Shown here in pieces: positions 24,424-33,319 of a stretch of DNA of 64,000 nt (the first letter of the stretch is position 1; every line of letters starts with the position of its first letter). Source of the stretch: Methanocalculus chunghsingensis (GTDB lineage: Archaea > Halobacteriota > Methanomicrobia > Methanomicrobiales > Methanocorpusculaceae). The stretch is from contig NZ_JWHL01000005.1 in the NCBI RefSeq assembly GCF_018132105.1, positions 1-64,000 on the forward strand, in the 5' to 3' direction. The notes under the pieces are model-generated. The model was not told the DNA's origin and made no database searches. It saw only the letters and a program-made list of their open reading frames with translations. The position numbers and the translations under genes were made by a program.

Positions 24424-25410
24424 ATGATAAAGAGATATATGCAATCCCGGCCGGCTGACATCGCAACAGAGCTCCTCGATCCAAGGATCCTCCCGATTGA
24501 TCTGAAGATAGCACTCCTCTGGATCATCGGAACGGTCAGCTGTATATATCTCCCTTTTCTCCAGAATACACCATTCCGGGTAGCATTCGCCCTTCCCTTC
24601 ATCCTCTTCATCCCGGGGTACCTCCTCATTGCGGCCCTCTTCCCGGCAGATGACGATCTCGACTGGATAGAGCGGATTGCACTCTCCTTTGGGTTATCCA
24701 TCGCAGTCGTCCCGTTAATCGGCCTTGGGTTAAACTATACTCCATGGGGGATCAGACTCGACCCGATCGTCATCTCGCTCATCATCTTCGCCCTCGCAAT
24801 GGCAACAGTCGCCGCGTATAGGAGAATTATCCTTCCTGTCGAACAACGGCTTACAATCCCGTTCAATGAAGTAAAAGAAGGGGTCAGAGAGGAGTTATTC
24901 CCGGAGAAGAGCAACAGGCTCGATCGCGCCCTAAGCATCATCCTCATCTGTGCCATCATCCTTGCCATTGGGACAACCATCTATGTGATCGTCGTCCCGA
25001 AAGAAGGGGAGAAGTTCACCGAGTTCTACATCCTCGGGGAGAAAGGAAAAGCTGCGGACTACCCGACGAACTTCCAGGCAGGAACGGAACAGTTTGTCAT
25101 CATCGGGATAGGAAACCACGAGTACAGAAACGTCACCTATACCACACAGGTTTTTGGCTTTAATCAGCAGTTTGATACCAGCACAAATACATCATCGATC
25201 CTCTCGTCAATTCCGCTTGGATCCTACCAGATCGAGATCCCACATAATGAGACCGTTGAGCGACGCTTCAATTTCACCATCAACGATACGGAGATTAACC
25301 GAATCCAGTTCCTCCTCTTCACCGAGGATCTCCCGGAACCTGGCCTCTCACCGGCAGAACTTGTCAATAGCAGCTACCGGGATCTCCACCTCTGGATCAG
25401 GGTGACCTGA
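24424..25410 (+). CDS. DUF1616 family membrane protein
   Basis: About 328 residues. The N-terminal half has four to five hydrophobic helices (ALLWIIGTVSCIYLP, VAFALPFILFIPGYLLIAALF, LSFGLSIAVVPLIGLGLNY, IVISLIIFALAMATVAAY) with the FIPGYLLIAALFP motif typical of DUF1616. A single helix (~178-200) then leads to an extracellular beta domain (~205-329: YTTQVFGFNQ, RFNFTIND). DUF1616 proteins are envelope proteins of unknown function in methanogens, often near surface-polymer genes. The start is ambiguous: GTG 24421, ATG 24424 or ATG 24439. If GTGATG at 24421 is the ribosome site, ATG 24439 is correct. The 3' end overlaps the convergent gene at 25397 by 14 bases. Confidence 0.8.
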   Translation: MIKRYMQSRPADIATELLDPRILPIDLKIALLWIIGTVSCIYLPFLQNTPFRVAFALPFILFIPGYLLIAALFPADDDLDWIERIALSFGLSIAVVPLIGLGLNYTPWGIRLDPIVISLIIFALAMATVAAYRRIILPVEQRLTIPFNEVKEGVREELFPEKSNRLDRALSIILICAIILAIGTTIYVIVVPKEGEKFTEFYILGEKGKAADYPTNFQAGTEQFVIIGIGNHEYRNVTYTTQVFGFNQQFDTSTNTSSILSSIPLGSYQIEIPHNETVERRFNFTINDTEINRIQFLLFTEDLPEPGLSPAELVNSSYRDLHLWIRVT

Positions 25411-26188
25411 GGACGATCCGAACCGATCGATCCTCAGGGTTCATCGTAATCTGATCATAGATCCAGGGTTTTCCGGTCGCCTCAGCAAGGAGAAGACCGG
25501 CAAGGCCGCATATCGCACAGGGAAACATCGTGCAGCACTTCGGCGACTCAGCCGCTACTATCCTGCATCCATCAAAGAGGGTAAATCCGACGATCCCGAT
25601 AACAGGATCCTCTCCCTCGACCGTTGCATGAACCTCATCAGCCAGTTCAAGGCAGACGATGATCGCCTCTTTATATGCTGAGAGGGCAGATGCAACCCCG
25701 TCGGGGGTACCGAGCCCGTACTCATCCCGGAGATGATGCCGGAGCGGGAGGGAAAGGGGTGGTACACAGAGACCAACTGATCCCTCCTGGATACAGAGCG
25801 AGGTTATTATATCACCCTCCGGAAGCACGGAGAGGCCGGAGGAGGTAAACTGCAGGGGATCGCCATCCCTGCGGGGAAGAATCGCTGCATCCCCGTCGAC
25901 ACCGAGGTCGGCAGCAACCCGGGCAAGGGCGATCCGGGCGCCGGGATCAAGCAGGCCCGCAATCTCCGGTGAGACAGCGGCGCCCCTGTGGAAGGTCAGG
26001 AGGAAGAGTCCGGCGATGAAGCAGGCAAATCCAGAGAGGATGAGCGTTGCCGTCGTCATATCTGCTCTGTCCGTAAAGGCAACGAGGCCAAGAGAGGCTG
26101 CTGCTGCGATAAAGAGGAGCAGGGCGGCCCTGGCATCATCCGAATCTCCCGGATGGCTGAGCCGGTACACGAGATCAGAGAGGTTCAT
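25397..26188 (-). CDS. Two-helix membrane protein with Cys-rich C-terminal motif, last gene of the MoxR operon
   Basis: A 263-residue protein not assigned to a named family. Two membrane helices lie near the N-terminus (ALLLFIAAAASLGLVAF, TLILSGFACFIAGLFLLTF, ~22-66). The rest is a soluble domain, probably cytoplasmic, with ARVAADLGVDGDAAILPR early and a cysteine cluster late (CCTMFPCAIC, ~217-226) that could bind a metal or form disulfides. A four-base overlap with the upstream membrane gene (26185) links it to the DUF58/MoxR operon. That operon context suggests envelope assembly or stress, which is inference. Confidence 0.6.
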   Translation of the reverse strand: MNLSDLVYRLSHPGDSDDARAALLLFIAAAASLGLVAFTDRADMTTATLILSGFACFIAGLFLLTFHRGAAVSPEIAGLLDPGARIALARVAADLGVDGDAAILPRRDGDPLQFTSSGLSVLPEGDIITSLCIQEGSVGLCVPPLSLPLRHHLRDEYGLGTPDGVASALSAYKEAIIVCLELADEVHATVEGEDPVIGIVGFTLFDGCRIVAAESPKCCTMFPCAICGLAGLLLAEATGKPWIYDQITMNPEDRSVRIVLRSP

Positions 26189-26634
26189 ACACCATCACCC
26201 CTGACCGTTCGGGCTACTGCATGTTCCAGGAGGTAAAGGACCCCTGAAAGAAGAACCGCCAGAATCAGAACAATGAGCATCACCCTGAACGGGTCAGTAC
26301 CAGGGATAGACAGAAGTGCGAGAACCGATCCTCCAGAGAGGATGATGCCCTGCATCCACCCTGACAGAAGGTTCTCCGGACCTGTAGCCAGTGCGATGAG
26401 AAGAAGAGCAGAGACTACCATCAGAGGGATCGAGAGGTATCCGACCGCGACAACGAGAGGAATACCGCAGCAGAGCCGGGCTACGCCCTGATCATCATAC
26501 CAGCGTGAGAAGAGTATCCCGGCAAGTGCCATCGGCCAGGTTATCAGGAGAATCAGATCCCCAAAAAGGAGAGCTCCTCCCGAAACCAGGAGAAAGAGGA
26601 GAGCGATAGTATCATCAGGAGAAAAACGGAACAT
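26185..26634 (-). CDS. Small polytopic membrane protein in the MoxR operon
   Basis: 149 residues with about four to five hydrophobic helices (IALLFLLVSGGALLF, LILLITWPMALAGILF, IPLVVAVGYLSIPLMVVSALLLIAL, MLIVLILAVLLSGVLYLL). No family motif is recognised. The stop overlaps the start of the downstream gene by four bases, and its own start lies right at the DUF58 stop, so it is translationally coupled on both sides. It is probably a membrane partner of the DUF58/MoxR complex. Confidence 0.65.
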   Translation of the reverse strand: MFRFSPDDTIALLFLLVSGGALLFGDLILLITWPMALAGILFSRWYDDQGVARLCCGIPLVVAVGYLSIPLMVVSALLLIALATGPENLLSGWMQGIILSGGSVLALLSIPGTDPFRVMLIVLILAVLLSGVLYLLEHAVARTVRGDGV

Positions 26635-27873
26635 TCAGATCACCTCGACAGAGTCAGGGGAGAGCGATGAGAGAAGATACCCTTCCGGGAGAGATGACGG
26701 GATCCGGAGATGGAGAGAGAGGCCGACCCGTCTGGCGGCCCGTGTAACCATCGCAAGATGGCTGAGATCACCGGTACATGCACTGAAGAGGAGAAGGGAT
26801 GTCCCCCGAGCCCGTGAAAAGGCACGGAGACATTCCTTTTCAAATGCCGGAATCCCCCGGATCTGGTGCACCGCCTCATACCATCGGTTCAGCCTGGAGG
26901 CGGCAGGTGCGGCTTTCATCCGGATGGCAAGATCTGACGGTGCAGCGTACCGGTAGAAGTGGTGATCCCGGTATGCGGGAGGGAGATCCCGAATGGCAGC
27001 AAGCACCCGGTGGGACTGGCGTTCATTTGGCAGGAACCGCAGCACAGTACCCCCGGCGATGACAAGGAGAGAGACGGAATGGGATACTTTGAGCGTCTCC
27101 TCGATGGTGCCGACGGTAAAACCGACCAGCTTCTCATTCTCGGAGGCTTCCCCGGAGAGATCCAAAACGATCATCGGAATCTCGCCACGTTGCGCATACG
27201 TCTCCCGGATGATGAGCTGATCCCGTTTCGCCGTCGTCTTCCAGTCGATCTGGCGGGTGTCATCACCAGGCATATACTCACGATATGATCGGACAACAGA
27301 TCCGGATGGAGAGGTATACCGGCGTGAGGTCGCATCCCCATACCCCAGACTATCTCCGATGGCAAGGACAGGAGAGCCCTGGGGCTGCACCTGGATGAGC
27401 GGGTTTTGATCCTCTTCCCGGCCAAGGGCGATCTCTGACGTAAAATAGCTATCAGCCAGTGTCACCACCGCCCCATGGAATGAGACACTTCCACGGGTGA
27501 TCGCCCTGGTACGGTACCTGATCAGGTCATCCTCCAGGAGATTGAGCAGTGGAATATCGCCGACCGTGGCAAACCCCGGTCCCGGATAATCGAGGAGCGT
27601 AGCCTCCATCCCTTTCGGCATCTCGGCTGTTGCTGAAAGGGTGACAGCGATGAGCCCGTACTGCCGTATGATCTTGTTGTCACAGTGCCTTTCTATTCTG
27701 ATACTCCGGATGACCATCTTCTCCCCGGAGAAGAAGACGGCTGCACGGGAGAAGAGAAAGAGGAGGATCAGCGTTCCGGCAAGCACGCCAGGGCTGCTCC
27801 CCATGGCGCCACCCCCTGCCACGGTAAGGATCCCTGCGGCACCGATGGCACGCGAGAGGGATGTTGGCCGCAC
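26635..27873 (-). CDS. DUF58 domain protein
   Basis: The best start is GTG 27873, one base after the moxR stop, with GAGGTG eight bases upstream inside moxR. That gives 412 residues; the longer frame to 27948 would overlap moxR by 74 bases. Two hydrophobic segments lie near the N-terminus (IGAAGILTVAGGGA, LAGTLILLFLFSRAAVFF). The DUF58 signature is present (SYREYMPGDDTRQIDWKTTA, about 230-250), followed by a vWA-like region (PMIVLDLSG). DUF58 proteins are coupled to MoxR ATPases in assembly or activation of large surface or metal-containing complexes. Here it sits between moxR and small membrane genes in one operon. Confidence 0.88.
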   Translation of the reverse strand: MRPTSLSRAIGAAGILTVAGGGAMGSSPGVLAGTLILLFLFSRAAVFFSGEKMVIRSIRIERHCDNKIIRQYGLIAVTLSATAEMPKGMEATLLDYPGPGFATVGDIPLLNLLEDDLIRYRTRAITRGSVSFHGAVVTLADSYFTSEIALGREEDQNPLIQVQPQGSPVLAIGDSLGYGDATSRRYTSPSGSVVRSYREYMPGDDTRQIDWKTTAKRDQLIIRETYAQRGEIPMIVLDLSGEASENEKLVGFTVGTIEETLKVSHSVSLLVIAGGTVLRFLPNERQSHRVLAAIRDLPPAYRDHHFYRYAAPSDLAIRMKAAPAASRLNRWYEAVHQIRGIPAFEKECLRAFSRARGTSLLLFSACTGDLSHLAMVTRAARRVGLSLHLRIPSSLPEGYLLSSLSPDSVEVI

Positions 27874-27874
27874 C

Positions 27875-28840
27875 TTAAGGCACCTCAACTGATCGGATAA
27901 TATCACTGACAACAGACTCAAGGGTGATACCGGCAATCTCAGCTTCACGACGGAGGATCATCCGGTGCTGGAGAATATTCGGGGCGATGGTGCGTACATC
28001 ATCGGGGGTCACAAAATCGCGGCCGCGGAGAGCCGCAACCGCCTTACTCCCTTTATAAAATGCGATCGAGGCACGCGTACTTGCCCCAAGGGAGATATCA
28101 CCATTCGATCTCGTTGCAACGACAAGATCCCGGATGTACGCGGCGACCCGCTCTTCGATATGAACCGAGGTGACTGCATCCCTGAGGCTGAAGATATCGG
28201 CCTTGCCGGAATGCTCTTCGAGATATGCAAAGTACTTCTCCCAGTCAAGCCTTCCTGAACCAAGCCTCACCAGAACCTCAAGCTCCTCATCCGGATTGAG
28301 ATACTCGGAGGTAAAACTGTACATAAAGCGATCCTTCTGGGCCTCTATGAGCGGGAAAGTTCCTTCAAACTCATAGGGGTTCTGGGTAGCCATCACAAAG
28401 AAGGGACTTGGCAGGGAGAGCCGATCCCCCTCGATCGTCACCTGCCGTTCGCTCATGACTTCGATGAAAGCACTCTGTGTCCTCGGATTCAACCGGTTCA
28501 ACTCATCAATCAGAAGAATATTTGCAAATGCCGGACCCTTCCGAAGGACGAACTCACCCTTCTGCTGATCATAGATCCGAAGGCCGAGGATATCGGCAGG
28601 CTGCGTATCAACGGCACACTGCACACGATTGAACGAATAGCCGAGGATCTTTGCATATGCCTTGGCAATCGTCGTCTTCGCAGTGCCGGGAACACCCTCA
28701 ATAAGAATGTGTCCATCTGAGAGGAGGGCGACATTGATCAACTCGATCAAGGAATCCTTCCCGACGACATACTGATTTAAGAGCGAACGGATCTCATCGC
28801 ATCTCTGTGCGATCTCTGGGATGGAAATTTCTGATGACAT
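27875..28840 (-). CDS. MoxR-family AAA+ ATPase
   Basis: About 321 residues from ATG 28840, which has GTGA upstream; a GTG at 28849 is in frame. Walker A is GVPGTAKTT (~50-58), Walker B is ILLIDELNR (~110-118), sensor 1 is MATQNPYEFEGTFPL, and the arginine-finger/sensor 2 region and lid domain follow. The protein is cytoplasmic, a hexameric chaperone-like ATPase of the APE2220/MoxR type. It lies in a tightly packed operon with DUF4129-like, DUF4350-like and DUF58 genes, the classic MoxR neighbourhood. It probably uses ATP to remodel or insert a partner complex at the membrane; the substrate is unknown. Confidence 0.92.
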   Translation of the reverse strand: MSSEISIPEIAQRCDEIRSLLNQYVVGKDSLIELINVALLSDGHILIEGVPGTAKTTIAKAYAKILGYSFNRVQCAVDTQPADILGLRIYDQQKGEFVLRKGPAFANILLIDELNRLNPRTQSAFIEVMSERQVTIEGDRLSLPSPFFVMATQNPYEFEGTFPLIEAQKDRFMYSFTSEYLNPDEELEVLVRLGSGRLDWEKYFAYLEEHSGKADIFSLRDAVTSVHIEERVAAYIRDLVVATRSNGDISLGASTRASIAFYKGSKAVAALRGRDFVTPDDVRTIAPNILQHRMILRREAEIAGITLESVVSDIIRSVEVP

Positions 28841-28851
28841 GTATTTCACGT

Positions 28852-29754
28852 TTAAAGGATCTGCCTGCGGAAAGCGAAGGCCACAACCATCATGAGTAAA
28901 AATATGACGATAATGCTACTTATTGGTGCGGATTTAACCGTATGAACAAGATATGCAGGACCATCCGCATCTGCGGGCCGCCCGTACATGGCATCCACCA
29001 TGACGCTATCGGAATCGAGGAGATTGAAGAGAAGGCGTTGGTTATCATGAAGACGCCGGACCTGCTGCATCGTCGAGGCGAAGAGGCTGGCATCAGCGAT
29101 AAGGATCACATCCCCGATCTCACTCTTCTCTGATGCCATCAATGTATAGCGCCCCAGCTCCTCACCGGATCCGGGGCTGCCATCGCCATCGTGATCAATC
29201 CAGGAGAGGACCGATGTCCGGACGAGCGGCTCACCGCCCTCGATAGACGAGGGACGGTTAAAGACGAGGGTTTCGACACCCTGTAAAACCGAATGGTTCG
29301 AACTGACGGTTGCACGAACCGTCCGGGGAGATGCAAACTCCATATCAACGCTCGAAACATTTCCAGGACGGATCCGCATCTCCAGACCCAGTGCCTCGAG
29401 AAGCTCGTTTGCACCCCCGTCCTCATCAGCGATGATGACGATCCCGCCTGCTGCAAGAACCCCTCTGACGATCGGTTCGGCATCAGTACCATCAGGAGCG
29501 ATGAGAATATACCGATCCGGTTGATCATGGGGAGCAACATTCGGGCTGTGGATCACCGCCCCCAGACTTTCTGATAGGGAAAAGAACGCCGCCGTCCCAT
29601 TCCAGCCAGGATTGAACCGCGAGAGTTCTGCTGAGGTAGCCTGGAGATGCGCCCCTGCAGCGCCCAGTGTCAGAAGGATGAGGAGACAGGCAATAAGAAG
29701 AGACGGTCTTATGCCAGCACCTCCCGGAGAAGAAGATACTCTGAGAGGAACCAT
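28852..29754 (-). CDS. DUF4350-like membrane protein
   Basis: 300 residues. An N-terminal helix (SLLIACLLILLTLGAAGA, ~18-36) and a C-terminal helix (PISSIIVIFLLMMVVAFAF) flank an extracytoplasmic domain. SRFNPGWNGTAAFFSLSESLGA and the following DRYILIAPDG/GGIVIIADEDGGANELL segments match the DUF4350 pattern, a glutamine-amidotransferase-like fold without a catalytic Cys. The only plausible start (ATG 29754) overlaps the upstream gene by 46 bases; no ATG or GTG lies closer to the hydrophobic segment. Such proteins accompany MoxR and DUF4129 genes and are presumed parts of the same membrane complex. Confidence 0.75.
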   Translation of the reverse strand: MVPLRVSSSPGGAGIRPSLLIACLLILLTLGAAGAHLQATSAELSRFNPGWNGTAAFFSLSESLGAVIHSPNVAPHDQPDRYILIAPDGTDAEPIVRGVLAAGGIVIIADEDGGANELLEALGLEMRIRPGNVSSVDMEFASPRTVRATVSSNHSVLQGVETLVFNRPSSIEGGEPLVRTSVLSWIDHDGDGSPGSGEELGRYTLMASEKSEIGDVILIADASLFASTMQQVRRLHDNQRLLFNLLDSDSVMVDAMYGRPADADGPAYLVHTVKSAPISSIIVIFLLMMVVAFAFRRQIL

Positions 29755-31439
29755 TCACGTTCCTTATCCTGCGGAATCTGCCCTGCGTAGAGGACCCGCT
29801 CATAGGCAGAGAGCCATGCATGCATACGGGTATCAGATGGGAGAGCCACCCGGAGATCGCCTGCCGTCGCATATGAAGGATTCTGCAGCCCGGCAGCCCC
29901 GGCGAGGGAGATGAAGAGATGGCGGAGTGCATCCGGATAATCGGATCCGGCAGCGGCATGGTATGCCTCAAGGACGGGATCAGAATCGCTCTCTGGCAGG
30001 GGAGAAAGATCCGTTTCGATATCATCGGCCAGGCCCTCTTCGGTATCATCCGGACGCTCTTCCAGGAAGGAAGCCGGGGGGGTGGGAAGGGGACGCCGAC
30101 TTCTCAGGTACCAGATCCCGCCCCCGACAGCAGCAAATAGCATCAGAACAACCAGAGGATAAAGGAGTATCGCACCAATCTCCTGCCCCTCCTTCCGGGG
30201 TGGCACATGAACAAGCACCTCGACACTCCATGATGGTTCAAGGGGATACCGGAGATCATCAAATGCCGCAACGACCCGGTGATCACCTTCCGGTAACCCG
30301 AGGGGGCCGGCAAACCGGCCATCCTCATCCGTCGTCAGGGTTGCAACCGGCCTCCCGGCTGAGAGGATCCGGACCGGCGCATTCCTGACGGGGATATCCC
30401 CGGAGAGGAGAAGACCACTGACCTTCCCCCCTCCGGAAGAGGAGAGGGTCACGGACGTCGGGGATTGGATAACACGAAACACCGGGACATCCGAGAAGAC
30501 ACCGTCACTGGTCGCATAGAGGGTATGCATGCCGGTCCGGATCATAGCGATTCTCATCCGGTGAAGATACGTTCCATCAAAAGTAACGGTACCATTCCAG
30601 AGCAATCTGCTGTCAAGGTAGAGCGCGACATCCCTGCTTCCGGACCCGGTGATACGGCCGGAGATCGTCAGGATATCGCCATACCTCACCTCTGCCGGTT
30701 CAACCCCGATGGTGATCGACCGGTCTGCCCGTGGCGGGACGACACGGCGGATTTCGGTAGATCGCTCCTCCTGCTCATCCTCAACACTCGCCGAGACAGC
30801 CAGCGCATCTTCGACACTCTGTGTGTAATCATCCGTCGCGACACCGAACCGTTCCGAAACCCCGGCCATCTCCTCATTACGCCCCTCATATGATGATACC
30901 GTCTCTTTAATTCTGGATCTGAGCGCTTCCCCCTCATACATAACCGAGTAGAGCATATCCGGGTTATCTGCATCCCGGTACTCGATCTCAAGCCGTTTCA
31001 GCTCAGAGAAACGCTGGGTATCCTCAAATAATGAGGTGAGATCCTCCCGGTTCTGCGCATTCAGGCGGCGCCACTCCTCAAGATCCGACTGGGACATATC
31101 AAGCCGTATCACCATATTGTCAAACTGGCGAGACCGGGCGAGGTACTCATCAAGATCCTTCTCTGCGGATTCAAAATCCTTCAGATTAATGTTGAGGACG
31201 AGGGTGCCGGAACTCGCAAAGATCTCCTCCATCAGCGGGAGGGCAACTCCTGTGGAATCCTGCGAGAGCTGCCTCAGAACCGAAACCCGGTCATGCATCG
31301 CGGTAAATGCATCAGATTCGGTGGTGTAGAGGGCAGGGCTCGCGGCATGCGGGGTGATGAGGAGGAGGAAGATGCAGACAGCCACCGCTATAGCCGGGAG
31401 TGTCGGCAATGTATGCTTTGAATCGCGTCCTCTTTTCAT
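29709..31439 (-). CDS. Membrane protein with coiled coil, Ig-like domains and DUF4129-like C-terminus
   Basis: 576 residues. A signal or anchor helix (AIAVAVCIFLLLITP, ~17-31) precedes a long helical, coiled-coil-prone region (~45-235) rich in E, R, D and L. Two Ig/CARDB-like beta domains follow (~240-405: RYGDILTISGRITGSGS; APVRILSAGRPVATLTTDEDGRF). A membrane helix (~418-440) leads to a cytoplasmic C-terminal domain (~490-576; HLFISLAGAAG, LSAYERVLYAGQ, WFLSEYLLLREVL) resembling DUF4129. The ATGA overlap with the upstream 88-residue gene and the 46-base overlap downstream show tight coupling. It is probably the structural core of the MoxR-associated envelope complex. Confidence 0.75.
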   Translation of the reverse strand: MKRGRDSKHTLPTLPAIAVAVCIFLLLITPHAASPALYTTESDAFTAMHDRVSVLRQLSQDSTGVALPLMEEIFASSGTLVLNINLKDFESAEKDLDEYLARSRQFDNMVIRLDMSQSDLEEWRRLNAQNREDLTSLFEDTQRFSELKRLEIEYRDADNPDMLYSVMYEGEALRSRIKETVSSYEGRNEEMAGVSERFGVATDDYTQSVEDALAVSASVEDEQEERSTEIRRVVPPRADRSITIGVEPAEVRYGDILTISGRITGSGSRDVALYLDSRLLWNGTVTFDGTYLHRMRIAMIRTGMHTLYATSDGVFSDVPVFRVIQSPTSVTLSSSGGGKVSGLLLSGDIPVRNAPVRILSAGRPVATLTTDEDGRFAGPLGLPEGDHRVVAAFDDLRYPLEPSWSVEVLVHVPPRKEGQEIGAILLYPLVVLMLFAAVGGGIWYLRSRRPLPTPPASFLEERPDDTEEGLADDIETDLSPLPESDSDPVLEAYHAAAGSDYPDALRHLFISLAGAAGLQNPSYATAGDLRVALPSDTRMHAWLSAYERVLYAGQIPQDKEREWFLSEYLLLREVLA

Positions 31440-31702
31440 GAACTGATAATCTCCAGTACTTTATGGGCGACGATGGCACCAAAGAGGATGACGCCGGCGG
31501 CGATGATATACCGAAGGCGTTTCAGAAAGAGCGGCCTGATATGAACAGGATCTGCAAGCTCGGCGATGACAAGCATCCCGATGAGGACGAGGACGAAGAG
31601 GATCTCAAGATCAGGACTCTCGGCAAGGATCATGAAGAAGATCACGATCCCCATCCAGATGGTGATAGCCGATACTGCAAGCTCCCCTGATCGAATATGC
31701 AT
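31436..31702 (-). CDS. Small three-helix membrane protein, first gene of the MoxR operon
   Basis: 88 residues, ATG 31702 with GGGTG upstream. Three hydrophobic stretches (ITIWMGIVIFFMILA, LEILFVLVLIGMLVIAEL, YIIAAGVILFGAIVAHKVL) with a basic loop (HIRPLFLKRLR) between the second and third. No family name is recognised. It ends in an ATGA overlap with the DUF4129-like gene and appears to be the promoter-proximal member of the seven-gene operon. Confidence 0.65.
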   Translation of the reverse strand: MHIRSGELAVSAITIWMGIVIFFMILAESPDLEILFVLVLIGMLVIAELADPVHIRPLFLKRLRYIIAAGVILFGAIVAHKVLEIISS

Positions 31703-31768
31703 CCAAACACCCTTTACACAATATATAAGAGACCCAATACTATAATAGTCATCGATACAATCATACAG

Positions 31769-32266
31769 ATGATACAGATGAGATCGACAGTACTTATTAC
31801 GATCCTCCTCCTTATGTTCCTGGCTCTGCCGGCAGCAGCATTCAGTGCAGACCGCTTCACACTGACAATCGAGGAGAATGGAGATGCGGATATAGAATTT
31901 GACTACACCCTCACATGGATTGAGAGGGTCGCCGTCTATCTCAGGATAGCTGAACCTGAGAACGAACTCAGGCAGGCCCTTGAACGAAATTACAACCGCC
32001 CGGTCGAGATTAAGGCAGTAACACCGGGATCCGTTCAGTTTACCGTTGATGGACTCTCAAAGGTGAAGGAGACATTTGACGGAACAGTCTACACAGTTCC
32101 TGTTCTTGACTTCTCATCTGCGGTCACTGCGCTTGAAAGGTACTGGTTTGCACCCCTCGTAAAGGTTGATCTCTCCCCGGATATCTCAACAGTCACCTTC
32201 CCTGACGGAAGAACAGAAGAGTTCAGGAATGTCACCATCATCCCGATGCTGGTGCATACCATATAA
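31769..32266 (+). CDS. Small secreted protein of unknown function
   Basis: About 165 residues from ATG 31769, or 162 from ATG 31778; the upstream extension to 31697 is not needed. A signal peptide (MRSTVLITILLLMFLALPAAA) is followed by a compact domain beginning FTLTIEENGDADIEFDYTLTW, typical of archaeal secreted proteins annotated only as conserved hypothetical. It has no membrane anchor at the C-terminus and no cysteines. It is divergent from the MoxR operon with under 100 bases between them, so the two may share regulation. Confidence 0.65.
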   Translation: MIQMRSTVLITILLLMFLALPAAAFSADRFTLTIEENGDADIEFDYTLTWIERVAVYLRIAEPENELRQALERNYNRPVEIKAVTPGSVQFTVDGLSKVKETFDGTVYTVPVLDFSSAVTALERYWFAPLVKVDLSPDISTVTFPDGRTEEFRNVTIIPMLVHTI

Positions 32267-32268
32267 TA

Positions 32269-32275
32269 TTTTTTT
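32269..32275 (+). terminator. T7 terminator after the small secreted protein
   Basis: A T7 run beginning three bases after the TAA stop. Confidence 0.6.
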
Positions 32276-32315
32276 ATCATTTTCAGCCAGGTAATGAACA
32301 GTCTTCGGATGAAGC

Positions 32316-32350
32316 TCTCCCCAGGTCATACTGATCACCGGTTGGGGAGA
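32316..32350. other. Inverted repeat, possible RNA hairpin
   Basis: TCTCCCCA at 32316-32323 pairs perfectly with TGGGGAGA at 32343-32350 across a 19-base loop. It lies in a 200-base gene-free stretch between the small secreted protein and tRNA-Gly. No following T run is present, so it does not look like a terminator. It could be part of a small RNA or chance. Confidence 0.25.
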
Positions 32351-32468
32351 TCCCTGCTTCAATCTACTCTCAATTACAATAGCCTGTGATAACTATCTTC
32401 AATATGTCCATATTCCGATCTGATAGTTCTGCAGATATCAAATAAAAACTGAAGAGAAGAGGAACGAG

Positions 32469-32540
32469 TGCGTCGACCGGGACTCGAACCCGGGTTTAGG
32501 CGTTGGCAACGCCTAGTGATAACCACTACACTATCGACGC
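32469..32540 (-). tRNA. tRNA-Gly(GCC)
   Basis: A complete cloverleaf can be drawn on the minus strand. The 7-bp acceptor stem is GCGTCGA/TCGACGC with discriminator A. The D arm is GTGTAGTGGTTATCAC. The anticodon stem is AGGCG/CGCCT with loop TTGCCAA, so the anticodon is GCC. The T arm is CCGGG-TTCGAGT-CCCGG. The 3' CCA is not encoded. There is no intron. Confidence 0.95.
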
Positions 32541-32692
32541 ATCGGGGCAATGCCCTGCGACCTAAATAGATAGGATCTCACCGTATTTATTCATATCGAA
32601 ATCCCCCGAGCATATGATGAAGAGAACTGGAAAATAACATCGCCTCAGAAAAATCGTCATCTTAATAGTCCAGCATCACAAAACTAAAGGAA

Positions 32693-33319
32693 ATGATCCC
32701 CCTGATCATCGATTGCACACATAAGAAGGTCATCATCTTCGGTGGAGGCGTGGTTGCCACACGAAAGGCCCGGTACTTTGCCGGAGAAGCAGACATATCA
32801 GTGATCAGCAGGAGCTTCTCAGATCCAATCACCGACCTCCCGATTGAGCAGATACAGGCCGACATCTCTCTGATGCAGGATGACGAGATAAGAGAATACC
32901 TCAGGGGTGCGTTTCTTACGATTGCAGCAACCTCCAGCAAAGCAATCAATGACCGGATCGGGCGGATCGCTGCAGAAGAAGGGTGCCTCTTCAACAATGC
33001 TGACGGCAGCGCAGGAGACATCTTCATCCCCTCGATCGTCCGTGGAGAGAACCTCATCATCGGATTCTCCACATCAGGGGGGAGCCCGGCAGTGGCACGG
33101 ATCCTCAGGGAACGTTTTGAAGGAATTGTACCGGAGATCGATGCGATGATTGATCTCCAGCGCATCATGCGTGACGCTTTGAAGAAGACCGATCTCCCGG
33201 AAGAGGAGCGGCGGCGCAGGCTCAGGGAGGCGGCGCAGGATCCGGAGATCATCGAGGGGCTTTCCAGAGCCAGAGATGAGACGATCCGATCGGCTCTTCT
33301 GAGGTATGCCCATGAGTGA
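32693..33319 (+). CDS. Precorrin-2 dehydrogenase (siroheme synthase N-terminal type)
   Basis: 208 residues. It oxidises precorrin-2 to sirohydrochlorin with NAD+, the branch-point intermediate for F430, siroheme and cobalamin. The N-terminal Rossmann motif FGGGVVATRKARYF (~16-29), the FNNADGSAGDIFIPS segment (~101-115) and GFSTSGGSPAVARILRE (~126-142) match the CysG-N/Met8/SirC family. It ends with a short helical dimerisation domain and lacks the methyltransferase half, which is encoded separately by cobA at the end of the same operon. It is the first gene of sirC-hemA-hemB-hemL-hemC-cobA. Whether it also chelates metal, as Met8 does, cannot be told. Confidence 0.85.
   Translation: MIPLIIDCTHKKVIIFGGGVVATRKARYFAGEADISVISRSFSDPITDLPIEQIQADISLMQDDEIREYLRGAFLTIAATSSKAINDRIGRIAAEEGCLFNNADGSAGDIFIPSIVRGENLIIGFSTSGGSPAVARILRERFEGIVPEIDAMIDLQRIMRDALKKTDLPEEERRRRLREAAQDPEIIEGLSRARDETIRSALLRYAHE

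Noticed and set aside
27873-27948. A 74-base overlap between the DUF58 gene and moxR
   Set aside because: A GTG at 27873 with GAGGTG upstream gives a one-base gap. The longer form is only an open-frame extension.
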